Shown piece after piece: positions 44,282-53,291 of a stretch of 64,000 bases of DNA. The DNA is taken from NCBI GenBank assembly GCA_017622845.1, contig JAGAQJ010000016.1, forward strand, positions 1-64,000, read 5' to 3'. The translations under genes were made by a program, and so were the position numbers. The stretch comes from Lachnospiraceae bacterium (lineage in GTDB: Bacteria; Bacillota; Clostridia; Lachnospirales; Lachnospiraceae). Positions within the stretch are counted from its first letter, which is position 1; the number at the start of each line of letters is the position of its first letter. The notes under the pieces were generated by a model, which was given only the letters and a program-made list of their open reading frames with translations, ran no database searches and was not told the origin of the DNA.

Positions 44282-45100
44282 CTAACGTTTCAGCTGATTT
44301 GCCTGCTGAAGCATCTCATCTGAGGTTGTGATAACTTTTGAGTTCATTTCATAAGCTCTCTGTGCAACGATAAGATTTACCATCTCATCTGCAATCTGCA
44401 CATTCGAGCCCTCCAGATAACCCTGAATCAATTTACTCTTGGGCAGATTATCCTGTTCAGCCTCATTCATTGCATCGCCGCTTGCCTCTGTAACAGAAAA
44501 CAGACTGTCTCCCTCCTTGCTCAAACCGGCAGGGTTGTTAAACTGCCACAAACCGATTGTAATCTCCATACTTTGCGGAATATTGTCTTCATCAGGATAG
44601 TACAGTGTGCCTTCCTTTCCGACAGTAATTTTGCTTGTCACGATATCTTCATCTTCCAGCACAATCGGTTCGCCTTCCGTATTCAATACCGGAAGACCGT
44701 CTGAGGTTGTCAGTGTGATTCCTTCACTTCCAATGGCAAATACAAAGTTACCGTTTCTTGTATAGTATGTATTTCCGTCTGCCCCTCTTACCGCAAAGAA
44801 GCCTTTTCCGTCGATGGCAAAGTTTGCCTCGCCAGGTGTCTCAAGCAGGCTACCCTGTGTGAAAACAGATGTAATTGCCGAATTTCTTACACCTAATCCT
44901 ACTTCTGCGCCAATCGGCTTATTTTCACCGTTTGCTGTTGTGGTTCTTGTCTGTATTGTCTGATATAAAAGTGATTTAAACTCCATAACCTCGGACTTGT
45001 AACCTGTCGTATTGACATTTGCAAGGTTATTGGAAATATTGTCAACGTTCAATTGCTGCGCAATCATGCCGGTTGCGCCTGTCCATAATGATCTTACCAT
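44282..45100 (-). CDS. flgG: FlgG-like distal rod protein
   Basis: 272 residues. N-terminal LWTGATGMIAQQLNVDNISNNLANVNTTGYKSE is the FlgG rod signature, mid-region ANFAIDGKGFFAVRGADGNTYYTRNGNF is the D1 domain of FlgE/F/G, and the C-terminal NVQIADEMVNLIVAQRAYEMNSKVITTSDEMLQ matches FlgG. It polymerises as part of the flagellar rod. Position after mbl and a second family member corresponds to flhP in B. subtilis. Confidence 0.93.
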   Translation of the reverse strand: MVRSLWTGATGMIAQQLNVDNISNNLANVNTTGYKSEVMEFKSLLYQTIQTRTTTANGENKPIGAEVGLGVRNSAITSVFTQGSLLETPGEANFAIDGKGFFAVRGADGNTYYTRNGNFVFAIGSEGITLTTSDGLPVLNTEGEPIVLEDEDIVTSKITVGKEGTLYYPDEDNIPQSMEITIGLWQFNNPAGLSKEGDSLFSVTEASGDAMNEAEQDNLPKSKLIQGYLEGSNVQIADEMVNLIVAQRAYEMNSKVITTSDEMLQQANQLKR

Positions 45101-45156
45101 ATCTTTCCCTCCTGTTTTGCCGATATGCCAAATTCAGTCAAACAAATAACTCATAT

Positions 45157-45933
45157 CTATACATTGCTGAGCGTCATTGATTTCTCCAGCGTCTCATCAA
45201 AGGTTGTCAGCATTTTCTGGTTGGACTCATATTGTCTGGAAATGGTGATCATGTTTACCATCTCCTTGACAACAGATGCATTGGACATTTCAAGATATCC
45301 CTGATATATTTTAGCATCCTGGGCGTCATTTGCCACTGCGCCATCCTCTGCATCCCACATCGTCTCACCATAGTGGGTCAGATAATTGGTATCTTCAAAT
45401 TCTGTTAATCTGAGACTGGCTACAAGCCTGTCATCCTGGTAAATATTTCCGGCTTCGTCAAAAACCGTGCTGCCTGCCGTCGTGGATAACTGTATTCTTC
45501 CGTTTTCACCAAGAACATAATCTCCGTCTTTTGTCACAAGATATCCGTCCTTCGTAAGCGTAAAGCCGCCGTCTCTGGTATATTTCGTAGAGGTTTCTCC
45601 TGCTTTATTGGTAAATTCAATGTTAAAAAATCCATTGCCTGCAATTGCAATATCATAAGTATTACCGGTATCCCGAAGCGAACCCTGTGAGAAGTCCGTA
45701 TAAGTCTCTCCAATCTTTACTCCAAGACTCATATTTCCCAAACGTTTCGGCGTGTTTGGATTTTCTGATACATCTTTTATTTTAACCGCCATCACCTCTG
45801 AATACGCCTGACTCGTAGAACCTTCCTTTTTAAATCCGGTAGTATCTGCGTTCGCCAGATTATTCGACATGATATCCATGCGATACTGCTCATTCAGCAT
45901 GCCGGTATAGGCTGTATATAAACCTCTAAGCAT
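45157..45933 (-). CDS. flgF: FlgF/FlhO-like flagellar rod protein
   Basis: 258 residues. Same fold as the neighbour, with GLYTAYTGMLNEQYRMDIMSNNLANADTTGFKKEGS at the N-terminus and ASVVKEMVNMITISRQYESNQKMLTTFDETLEKSM at the C-terminus, closer to FlgF/FlhO. It should form the proximal rod. It lies 52 bases after the mbl stop and 56 bases before flgG, on the same transcript. ATG 45933 has AGGAGGAG upstream. Confidence 0.92.
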   Translation of the reverse strand: MLRGLYTAYTGMLNEQYRMDIMSNNLANADTTGFKKEGSTSQAYSEVMAVKIKDVSENPNTPKRLGNMSLGVKIGETYTDFSQGSLRDTGNTYDIAIAGNGFFNIEFTNKAGETSTKYTRDGGFTLTKDGYLVTKDGDYVLGENGRIQLSTTAGSTVFDEAGNIYQDDRLVASLRLTEFEDTNYLTHYGETMWDAEDGAVANDAQDAKIYQGYLEMSNASVVKEMVNMITISRQYESNQKMLTTFDETLEKSMTLSNV

Positions 45934-45985
45934 ATGCTCCTCCTAATCTGATGGATTGTCAGCGTGTTAAGGAGCCTCCTCATTT

Positions 45986-46981
45986 CTACAGTTCGTCTCT
46001 GCCTCCTGCCAGGAACTCTACATACTTGCCTGTACCAATGGCAACTGCTGTCATAGGATCCTCTGCCGTCATCGTATTGATGCCTGTTCTTGATTCAATC
46101 AAATCCTCCAGTCCGCGAAGCAGGCTTCCGCCTCCGGTAAGCACGATGCCCCTGTCGGCAATATCTGCCGCAAGCTCGGGCGGAGTTTTCTCAAGAACAC
46201 TGTGAATGGTATCAATAATCTGAGAGGTTGTCTCGCGAAGCGCTTCCTCTGTCTCCTCAGAGGATACCCTGATGGTCTTCGGAAGTCCCGTGACAAGGTT
46301 GCGTCCCCTGACGTCCATATAGTCAACTTCTGCTCTCTTAAATGCTGAACCAATTTTAATCTTAATGTCTTCTGCTGTTCTCTCACCAATCAAAAGATTG
46401 TGTTTTTTTCTCATATAACGGACAATGGCTTCATCAAAATCATCGCCCGCAACCTTTATAGATGCGCTTACAACGGTACCGCCAAGTGATATTACCGCAA
46501 TATCGGAAGTGCCGCCCCCGATGTCTACAATCATATTTCCGCAAGGCTTCGAAATATCAATGCCGGCCCCGATAGCTGCAGCTATCGGCTCCTCAATAAT
46601 TTTTACATCTCTTGCTCCTGCCTGATAAGTAGCATCCTCAACAGCCTTCTTCTCTACCTCTGTAACACCGCTCGGTACACATACAGCGATAATCGGCTTG
46701 CGGAAGGTCTTTCTGCCAAGCGCCTTCTGTATGAAATGCTTCATCATCTGCTCTGTAACCTTGTAATCAGAAATAACACCCTGTCTGAGCGGTCTTACTG
46801 CTACAATATTACCCGGCGTTCTGCCAAGCATCAGCCGTGCATCTTCTCCGATGGCTTTTATCTTATCAGTATCCCGGTCAAAGGCAACTACGGAAGGCTC
46901 CTTGAGCACTACGCCCTTTCCTCTGATATAAACTAATATACTTGCGGTTCCAAGGTCAATTCCAATATCTGTGTATTGCAT
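45986..46981 (-). CDS. mbl: MreB/Mbl actin-like rod-shape protein
   Basis: 331 residues, normal MreB length. Seen: DIGIDLGTASILVYIRGKGVVLKEPSVVA (phosphate 1), MIVDIGGGTSDIAVISLGG (phosphate 2), VPSGVTEVEKKAVEDA, and LTGGGSLLRGLEDLIESRTG (adenosine). It organises cell elongation. The order mbl-flhO-flhP known from B. subtilis is conserved here, hence the symbol mbl rather than mreB; sequence alone does not decide. The promoter is at 47107-47134 and AAAGGGG lies nine bases before ATG 46981. Confidence 0.92.
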   Translation of the reverse strand: MQYTDIGIDLGTASILVYIRGKGVVLKEPSVVAFDRDTDKIKAIGEDARLMLGRTPGNIVAVRPLRQGVISDYKVTEQMMKHFIQKALGRKTFRKPIIAVCVPSGVTEVEKKAVEDATYQAGARDVKIIEEPIAAAIGAGIDISKPCGNMIVDIGGGTSDIAVISLGGTVVSASIKVAGDDFDEAIVRYMRKKHNLLIGERTAEDIKIKIGSAFKRAEVDYMDVRGRNLVTGLPKTIRVSSEETEEALRETTSQIIDTIHSVLEKTPPELAADIADRGIVLTGGGSLLRGLEDLIESRTGINTMTAEDPMTAVAIGTGKYVEFLAGGRDEL

Positions 46982-47106
46982 GGCTATGTGCCCCTTTCTA
47001 TAAATTCAAATTAGTAAAACCAAGTCATTTATCATTAGCTTTCAGCCTAATCTCAATTAGTATTCCCATTACAGATATATCTATGAAGACATACTGTAAC
47101 TAAGCC

Positions 47107-47134
47107 ATTATAACCTAATTCCACCATTTTTCAA
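47107..47134 (-). promoter_or_regulatory. Sigma-A promoter of the mbl-flagellar operon
   Basis: Minus strand TTGAAA (47129-47134), 16-base spacer, TATAAT (47107-47112). Transcription would start near 47100, with a leader of about 120 bases before mbl. Confidence 0.8.
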
Positions 47135-47229
47135 AGGGGTTTCATACTTTTTTAACAATAAAGTTACAATTCACACCCTGCTGTTATTCAACACGAGACC
47201 TCAAAACACCATCAAAGCGGCTTACGGCG

Positions 47230-47358
47230 CAACTATTCTGTACCCTCATAGTACATCAAAGCCATGCAGAACCACTTCGCAGCGGCTTAATACCTGACAC
47301 GGTTAACGTATTCCCATGCGCTCTGCTGTTAATGCGGAGTGCTGTACGGAACAGTTGC
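47230..47358. repeat. Intergenic repeat element upstream of mbl
   Basis: Close relative of 30894-31031: both have GCCATGC, ACCACTTCGC, GCGGCTT/GGTGGCTT, ACGTATTCCCA/ACGCATTCTCA and the terminal GTGCTGTACGGAACAGTT. Differences in the arms of the last hairpin are matched on both sides (GCGCTCTGCTG against GCACTCTGCAG). Confidence 0.8.
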
Positions 47359-47401
47359 TTTACAACAGCTATATCGGTTGTTTTTTCACAATACTTTAGT
47401 A

Positions 47402-47483
47402 ATTTTCAAAATATTATGTAAATATATTATATAATCTAAAATTTGTTTTGTAAACCCGTAAATTTACAGAATATTTTGAAAAT
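47402..47483. repeat. AT-rich palindrome, 21-22 bp arms
   Basis: Bases 47402-47423 pair with 47462-47483 with one mismatch (416 against 469); loop of 38 bases. It lies between the repeat at 47230 and the structured element at 47642, within the 972-base gap between mbl and uvrA. Confidence 0.75.
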
Positions 47484-47485
47484 AG

Positions 47486-47521
47486 AAACAGTTCAGCCGT
47501 AGGCGGCAGTTCTATGCCGCC
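47486..47521. repeat. Border motif followed by 7-bp hairpin
   Basis: AAACAGTTCAGCC (47486-47498), then GGCGGCA (47502-47508) pairing with TGCCGCC (47515-47521). Related to the right end of the element at 171-225. It marks the left border of the AYGGAY element region. Confidence 0.65.
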
Positions 47522-47641
47522 CTTCTGTGTATGAATAACTGCTTGTTATCTATCTTAAAGCTTTCCATTATTTATTGTTTTAGATTTCTAAATACAGTAA
47601 AGTTTATTTGTTATTAACACAGTTTTTTGCTTTCGATGAAC

Positions 47642-47874
47642 AGAAAACTGCAAATAGTATCCCGTAGAATGCCTCGGTGGAGAATGGTGATATTTCCTTA
47701 TCCGATGATGCTTTAGCAGGAGTAAATTTGCATGGAAGCAAATTTAGGCGAGACGGAGGCATGGATGCCGACTCGAGCCGGTTTAAGTCCTCATTAAAAA
47801 GCCTTGATTCATCGTATTAGGAAATTCCCATTCAAAACCAATGGCAGCCGGAGGGATACTATCTGCAGTTTTCG
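47642..47874 (+). ncRNA. TwoAYGGAY-like structured RNA element, copy 2
   Basis: Outer stem 47642-47663 pairs with 47853-47874 (20 of 22). Inside, GAATGG (47682) pairs with CCATTC (47828), and 47692-47701 pairs with 47816-47825 (9 of 10), continuing with CGATGA/TCATCG. Hairpin 47723-47746 has a perfect 9-bp stem and loop ATGGAA. Hairpin 47749-47775 has CGAG/CTCG and GGC/GCC stems and loop ATGGAT. The stems differ in sequence from copy 1 at many places but pair in the same way, while GGATTTAGG/AATTTAGG and CATGGAT are kept. No coding gene lies on this strand nearby. Confidence 0.72.
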
Positions 47875-47891
47875 TCCGAATAGGAATACAT

Positions 47892-47951
47892 AAAAAGCCG
47901 GACTGTTACTGAAAATGGTAACAGTGCTGCTGGTGACAGCAGAGAGCAGCT
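47892..47951 (-). terminator. Compound hairpin terminator after uvrA
   Basis: Minus strand: CTGCTG/CAGCAG hairpin, then ACTGTTAC (918-925 side) pairing with GTAACAGT (902-909 side), followed by CCGGCTTTTTAT. An outer AAAAAGC/GCTTTTT pairing closes the whole. It begins 3 bases after the uvrA stop. Confidence 0.7.
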
Positions 47952-47953
47952 TT

Positions 47954-50818
47954 TTATTTCTTCGCTTTCTCCAGCATCTTCTTAATATATACCCCCGTAT
48001 AGGAGTTCTTATTTTCAGCAATCTGCTCCGGCGTGCCTTCGGCGATTACCGTACCGCCTCCGTCTCCTCCTTCCGGTCCGATATCAATAATGTAGTCCGC
48101 TGTCTTGATGACATCAAGATTGTGCTCAATGACAACGACTGTGTTTCCTCCCTCTGCAAGCCGCTGCAGGATTTCTACGAGCTTATGCACATCTGCAAAA
48201 TGAAGTCCTGTTGTCGGCTCGTCTAAAATATATATCGTCTTTCCGGTACTTCTGCGGCTTAACTCTGTCGCCAGCTTAATGCGCTGCGCCTCTCCTCCTG
48301 ACAGAGTTGTCGAGGGCTGTCCCAATCTGATATAAGAAAGCCCTACGTCATAAAGAGTCTCGATTTTTCTTTTGATTGACGGCACAGGCTCAAAGAAGGT
48401 CATTGCCTCCTCCACTGTCATATCAAGCACATCGTAGATACTCTTTCCCTTGTATTTGACATCAAGCGTTTCTCTGTTATAGCGCTTTCCCTGACATACC
48501 TCACAGGGCACATACACATCCGGCAGGAAATGCATCTCGATTTTGATGATGCCGTCTCCGCCGCATGCTTCGCAGCGTCCGCCTTTTACATTGAAGCTGA
48601 AACGCCCCTTCGTATACCCTTTTGCCTTTGCATCGACCGTTGAGGCAAAAAGGTCTCTAATCTGATCAAACACGCCTGTATAGGTTGCCGGATTGGACCT
48701 CGGCGTTCTTCCTATCGGAGACTGGTCAATCGCAATGACCTTATCAAGCTGCTCCGTTCCTTCTATCTTTTTAAACTTTCCCGGTATTGTGCGCGCTCTG
48801 TTCAGCGTCTTTGCAAGATACTTGTACAAAATTTCATTGACAAGGGAGGATTTGCCTGAGCCTGACACGCCAGTCACGCAGGTAAACACGCCAATTGGAA
48901 ATTTCACATTAATATTTTTAAGGTTGTTTTCCGCCGCTCCCTTTACGGTCAGCCAGCCGTTTGGTTTTCTTCTGATTTCAGGCACCGGTATCTGAAGCTT
49001 TCCGCTCAAATACTGCCCTGTAATGGATTCCGGCACCTCCATGATTTCCTGTGCTGTTCCCTGTGCAATCACTTCTCCGCCATGCTCTCCGGCACCTGGT
49101 CCGATATCAATCACGTGGTCTGCCGCAAGCATTGTGTCCTCATCATGCTCCACAACCAGAAGCGTATTTCCAAGCTCCTGAAGATTTCTAAGTGCGGCAA
49201 GCAGCTTATCATTATCTCTCTGATGCAGTCCGATACTCGGCTCATCCAGAATATAACACACGCCCACAAGTCCTGAGCCAATCTGGGTTGCCAGCCTGAT
49301 ACGCTGCGCTTCTCCTCCCGAAAGCGATGCCGTTCCTCGTGACAGGCATAGGTATTCCAATCCTACGCTTGCAAGAAATCCTACCCGCGCCTTTATCTCT
49401 TTCAGGATACGTTTTCCGATTAACTGCTGCTGTCTGGTCAGCTCCATTGAATCAAGAAATCTGTATAAATTTCCGATAGACATAGAAGTAATCTCATAAA
49501 TATTTTTGCCGCATACTGTCACTGCAAGCGAGCTTTTCTTAAGACGCTTTCCCTCACATTCCTTGCATGGCGTGATGCGCATAAAGGTCTCGTATTCCTG
49601 CTTAATCGTTTCTGATGCCGTCTCCTTGTATTTGCGTTCAACGTTCTTAATCAGACCTTCAAAGGCTACGGGGTATTTTCCCTCTCCGCGCTGTCCTTTG
49701 TAGTGCACAATAACCTCTTTTCCCTGCGTGCCGTTTATCAACACCTGCTGCACCTGTGGGGAAAGCTCGTCAAACGGTGTGTCAAGGGAAAAATCATACT
49801 CCTTTGCCAACGCCTGCAGAATTGCATTGGTGAAGCTCCCCTTGTCCGCACACGACTGCCAGCCCATGACTGTGATAGCCCCCTGATTGATACTGAGGCG
49901 CTTGTCCGGAATAATCAGATCAATGTCAAACTCCATCTTGTATCCAAGACCATAACATTCCGGACACGCGCCAAAGGGATTGTTAAAAGAAAAGCTTCTT
50001 GGCTCCACCTCATCAATGCTGATATTGCAGTCCGGGCAGGCAAAGCTGTCAGAGAAGCTAAGCGTCTCTCCGTCAATCACGTCTACCAGCAAAAGCCCCT
50101 CTGCAAGCGCCATGACATTTTCAATGGAATCTGTCAGTCTTCTCTCGATTCCTTCTTTGACTACAAGTCTGTCCACAATAATTTCAATGTTGTGCTTGAT
50201 ATTCTTCTCAAGCTTGATTTCTTCTGAAAGATCATACAAATTGCCGTCTATCCGCACGCGCACATAGCCGCCCTTTTTTGCCCGGTCAAGTACTTTGGCA
50301 TGTTCCCCTTTTCTGCCGCGGACTACGGGCGCTAAAAGCTGGAGTTTTGTACCCTGCGGCAGCTCCATAATCTGATCTACCATCTGGTCTATCGTCTGAC
50401 GCTTAATCTCCCTGCCGCAGTTCGGGCAATGCGGAATGCCGATGCGTGCATACAAAAGCCTGAAATAGTCATAAACCTCCGTCACAGTTCCTACCGTAGA
50501 ACGCGGATTTCTGTTGGTAGACTTCTGGTCTATCGAAATTGCAGGGGACAAGCCTTCAATACCCTCCACATTCGGTTTCTCCATCTGTCCTAAAAACATT
50601 CTTGCATAGGAAGACAGCGACTCCATGTATCTTCGCTGTCCCTCCGCATATATGGTGTCAAATGCAAGGGAAGATTTACCGGAGCCGGAAAGTCCCGTCA
50701 GTACGACAAACTTATTTCTGGGAATATCCAGACTGATATTTTTCAGATTATGTTCATTGGCTCCGCGAATCTTGATGACTTCTCCTTTAGGGAGCATTTT
50801 CAGTTGTTCTGCATTCAT
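47954..50818 (-). CDS. uvrA: UvrABC system protein A
   Basis: 954 residues, standard length. Two ABC ATPase halves: Walker [24 protein letters not shown] at the front and [19 protein letters not shown] at about 640; signatures [19 protein letters not shown] and [18 protein letters not shown]; zinc-binding CPNCGREI and CEACGGDG pairs. It finds bulky DNA lesions and loads UvrB. ATG 50818 with AAGGAT nine bases before. It lies 63 bases after uvrB in the same operon and ends at a terminator. Confidence 0.98.
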   Translation of the reverse strand: MNAEQLKMLPKGEVIKIRGANEHNLKNISLDIPRNKFVVLTGLSGSGKSSLAFDTIYAEGQRRYMESLSSYARMFLGQMEKPNVEGIEGLSPAISIDQKSTNRNPRSTVGTVTEVYDYFRLLYARIGIPHCPNCGREIKRQTIDQMVDQIMELPQGTKLQLLAPVVRGRKGEHAKVLDRAKKGGYVRVRIDGNLYDLSEEIKLEKNIKHNIEIIVDRLVVKEGIERRLTDSIENVMALAEGLLLVDVIDGETLSFSDSFACPDCNISIDEVEPRSFSFNNPFGACPECYGLGYKMEFDIDLIIPDKRLSINQGAITVMGWQSCADKGSFTNAILQALAKEYDFSLDTPFDELSPQVQQVLINGTQGKEVIVHYKGQRGEGKYPVAFEGLIKNVERKYKETASETIKQEYETFMRITPCKECEGKRLKKSSLAVTVCGKNIYEITSMSIGNLYRFLDSMELTRQQQLIGKRILKEIKARVGFLASVGLEYLCLSRGTASLSGGEAQRIRLATQIGSGLVGVCYILDEPSIGLHQRDNDKLLAALRNLQELGNTLLVVEHDEDTMLAADHVIDIGPGAGEHGGEVIAQGTAQEIMEVPESITGQYLSGKLQIPVPEIRRKPNGWLTVKGAAENNLKNINVKFPIGVFTCVTGVSGSGKSSLVNEILYKYLAKTLNRARTIPGKFKKIEGTEQLDKVIAIDQSPIGRTPRSNPATYTGVFDQIRDLFASTVDAKAKGYTKGRFSFNVKGGRCEACGGDGIIKIEMHFLPDVYVPCEVCQGKRYNRETLDVKYKGKSIYDVLDMTVEEAMTFFEPVPSIKRKIETLYDVGLSYIRLGQPSTTLSGGEAQRIKLATELSRRSTGKTIYILDEPTTGLHFADVHKLVEILQRLAEGGNTVVVIEHNLDVIKTADYIIDIGPEGGDGGGTVIAEGTPEQIAENKNSYTGVYIKKMLEKAKK

Positions 50819-50881
50819 TTTTGTATCCTTGCCTTTCCGTATTGTATATTCACTGTTCACAGCAGCTTCATGCTAAAATCT

Positions 50882-52873
50882 TTACAAGCCGTTCGTCATA
50901 TCATTCAGCATCTTTTTCAGTTCCGTCATCTTGTCACGAAGCTCCATGGCAGCCTCAAAGTTCAGGTCGGCGGCAGCCTTGCGCATATTCTTCTCGATAG
51001 TGGCAATCAGCTTCTTAAGCTCTTTCTCGCTCATGGACTCCGGGTCCTTGGCAAAGGTCTGCTCTTCCTTAGCCACAGCCTTTGAGATGCTGATCAGGTC
51101 TCTGACTGCTTTTTTGATGGTCTGCGGCGTAATGCCGTGCTCTTCATTGTACTTTTGCTGTATGGCACGTCTTCTTGCAGTCTCATCAATCGTTACCTGC
51201 ATGGAATCTGTAATATGGTCGGCATACATCACAACATGCCCCTCTGCGTTTCTGGCAGCTCGTCCTACTGTCTGTATCAACGAGGTTGCCGAACGCAGAA
51301 AACCTTCCTTATCCGCATCAAGAATTGCCACAAGCGATATCTCAGGAATATCAAGTCCTTCCCTAAGCAGATTGATTCCTACAAGCACATCAAACACGTC
51401 AAGGCGCATGTCACGGATAATCTCAGCACGTTCTAATGTGTCAATATCCGAATGCAGATATTTCACACGGATTCCCACTTCGGACATATACTTGGTCAGG
51501 TCCTCCGCCATGCGTTTTGTCAATGTCGTTACCAGTATTTTATTATGCTTTGCAGTCTCAGCATTTATTCTTGCAATCAGGTCGTCAATCTGACCATCCA
51601 CCGGGTGAATCTCAATCTCAGGATCGAGCAGTCCTGTCGGTCTGATAATCTGCTCGGCACGCAGCAGCTCATGTTCTTTTTCATATTCACTTGGTGTAGC
51701 AGACACAAAAAGCATTTGGTCAATCTTTTGTTCAAACTCCTCAAACTTCAAAGGTCTGTTATCCAATGCCGACGGCAGTCTGAATCCATATTCTACCAAT
51801 GTATTTTTCCTTGAGCGGTCTCCTGCATACATTCCTCTGATTTGCGGAATTGTCATATGCGACTCGTCTACAATAATCAGAAAATCCTCCGTAAAGAAGT
51901 CGAGCAGGCAGTACGGAGGCTCTCCCTCCTGCGTGCCGTTCAAATGTCTGGAATAGTTCTCAATGCCGGAGCAGAAGCCGGTTTCCCTAAGCATCTCAAC
52001 ATCAAAATTCGTGCGCTCAGAGATGCGCTGTGCCTCCAAAAGCTTGTCTTCACTTTTAAAGCAGCGGACGCGCTCCTTCATCTCCTCCTCAATCCGCTCG
52101 CACGCCTGTGCAATCTTCTCCGGCGCTACTACATAATGTGATGCCGGAAAAACAGTCGTGTGCTCCAGTGTGGCGTTTACCTTGTTTGTGACGGGGTCTA
52201 TCTCTGCGATACGGTCAATCTCGTCGCCGAAAAATTCCACGCGAATCAGATAATCTCCGCCCTGAGCCGGATGAATGTCAACCACGTCGCCGTGTACCCG
52301 GAAACGTCCTCTGTCAAGCTCCATATCATTTCTGTCATACTGCATCTCTATCAGGGCATGAATGACCTCATCTCTGTCCTTTGCCATGCCCGGTCTCAGC
52401 GAAAGCATCATTCCCTGATATTCGTCAGGGCTTCCTAAGCCATATATGCAGGAAACACTGGCAACCACGACAACATCTTTCCGCTCTGTCAGAGACGCAG
52501 TCGCAGAAAGTCTTAATTTATCAATCTCGTCATTTACAGCAGAATCCTTTGCGATGTAAGTGTCAGAAGACGGGATATAAGCTTCCGGCTGGTAATAATC
52601 GTAGTAGGAGACAAAATACTCCACTGCATTCTCCGGGAAAAATTCCTTAAACTCACCATAGAGCTGTCCTGCAAGCGTCTTGTTATGTGCGATAACAAGC
52701 GTCGGCTTATTCAAAGCTGCAATAATATTTGCCATCGTAAAAGTCTTTCCGGATCCGGTAACGCCTAAAAGCGTCTGAAACTGATTTCCCTCCCGAAAGC
52801 CCTGTACCAGCTCCTCAATCGCCTGCGGCTGGTCGCCGGTGGGCTGATATGGAGCATGTAATTTAAACTTCAT
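50882..52873 (-). CDS. uvrB: UvrABC system protein B
   Basis: 663 residues. Helicase-like core with [17 protein letters not shown] (Walker A), [23 protein letters not shown] (beta-hairpin region), [13 protein letters not shown] (DEAD-like box) and [30 protein letters not shown]; the C-terminal coiled UvrC-binding motif is [20 protein letters not shown]. It verifies lesions in nucleotide excision repair. ATG 52873 with AAGGAGG eleven bases before. The long leader of about 235 bases starts at the promoter with a LexA/DinR-like box. Confidence 0.98.
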   Translation of the reverse strand: MKFKLHAPYQPTGDQPQAIEELVQGFREGNQFQTLLGVTGSGKTFTMANIIAALNKPTLVIAHNKTLAGQLYGEFKEFFPENAVEYFVSYYDYYQPEAYIPSSDTYIAKDSAVNDEIDKLRLSATASLTERKDVVVVASVSCIYGLGSPDEYQGMMLSLRPGMAKDRDEVIHALIEMQYDRNDMELDRGRFRVHGDVVDIHPAQGGDYLIRVEFFGDEIDRIAEIDPVTNKVNATLEHTTVFPASHYVVAPEKIAQACERIEEEMKERVRCFKSEDKLLEAQRISERTNFDVEMLRETGFCSGIENYSRHLNGTQEGEPPYCLLDFFTEDFLIIVDESHMTIPQIRGMYAGDRSRKNTLVEYGFRLPSALDNRPLKFEEFEQKIDQMLFVSATPSEYEKEHELLRAEQIIRPTGLLDPEIEIHPVDGQIDDLIARINAETAKHNKILVTTLTKRMAEDLTKYMSEVGIRVKYLHSDIDTLERAEIIRDMRLDVFDVLVGINLLREGLDIPEISLVAILDADKEGFLRSATSLIQTVGRAARNAEGHVVMYADHITDSMQVTIDETARRRAIQQKYNEEHGITPQTIKKAVRDLISISKAVAKEEQTFAKDPESMSEKELKKLIATIEKNMRKAAADLNFEAAMELRDKMTELKKMLNDMTNGL

Positions 52874-53012
52874 AGCGTGGTGCCACCTCCTTAGTAACCA
52901 AAAAGGTTCGTTTTCCAATCACTTGTCTCCCTCAATAATATACTGCAATATCAGAAAAACATTCTCAGTTCCTGCCGCAATCTCCTTCGATAATAACGGC
53001 GCCGATGGATAT

Positions 53013-53068
53013 GATATCATGAACTTCGTTCATAATCGCCATTCGCCACCCGTGATATCATGAACTTC
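53013..53068. repeat. Two 15-bp direct repeats in the uvrB leader
   Basis: GATATCATGAACTTC occurs perfectly at 53013-53027 and 53054-53068, with a weaker third copy near 53118. They lie between the uvrB promoter and the uvrB start. Confidence 0.7.
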
Positions 53069-53114
53069 TCAGTATCACTTGAAAATGCTTCGCATTTCCT
53101 CGTTCGCGTACATT

Positions 53115-53151
53115 ATTATATCATGAATCATTTTATTTGTACAGATGTTCG
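53115..53151 (-). promoter_or_regulatory. uvrBA promoter with LexA/DinR-like box
   Basis: Minus strand TGTACA (53138-53143), 17-base spacer, TATAAT (53115-53120). The sequence CGAACATCTGTACA (53151 down to 53138) matches the Firmicute SOS box CGAACRNRYGTTYG at 11 of 14 positions and overlaps the -35 box, as expected for LexA repression. Confidence 0.65.
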
Positions 53152-53172
53152 GTGAACATTTATTCTTTTCAG

Positions 53173-53186
53173 GTAACAGTTCAGCC
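53173..53186 (+). repeat. Isolated repeat border motif
   Basis: A perfect GTAACAGTTCAGCC upstream of uvrB. The nearby 53205-53246 sequence CGGACGAAAAC...GCAGATA...TATCCCTCCGGCTGCC also matches, in reverse, the right arm of the structured element at 47642-47874, so a fragment of that element is present. Confidence 0.7.
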
Positions 53187-53204
53187 TTTTTTGCATTTCT
53201 CCCC

Positions 53205-53246
53205 GGACGAAAACGGCAGATAATATCCCTCCGGCTGCCGTTTTTT
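53205..53246. terminator. Bidirectional hairpin terminator after the MFS gene
   Basis: AAAACGGCAG (53210-53219) pairs with CTGCCGTTTT (53235-53244). The plus strand continues with a T-run of six, and the minus strand reads CTGCCGTTTTCG. It lies 46 bases after the MFS stop. Confidence 0.8.
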
Positions 53247-53291
53247 GTTCAGTGAAACCATCAAATGGAACCGATGCGTTTTAACGCTTTC

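Noticed and set aside
53020-53031. GAACTTCGTTC as a LexA box
   Set aside because: Spacing between the half sites is 3 instead of 4, and it lies downstream of the promoter; the site at 53138-53151 fits better.
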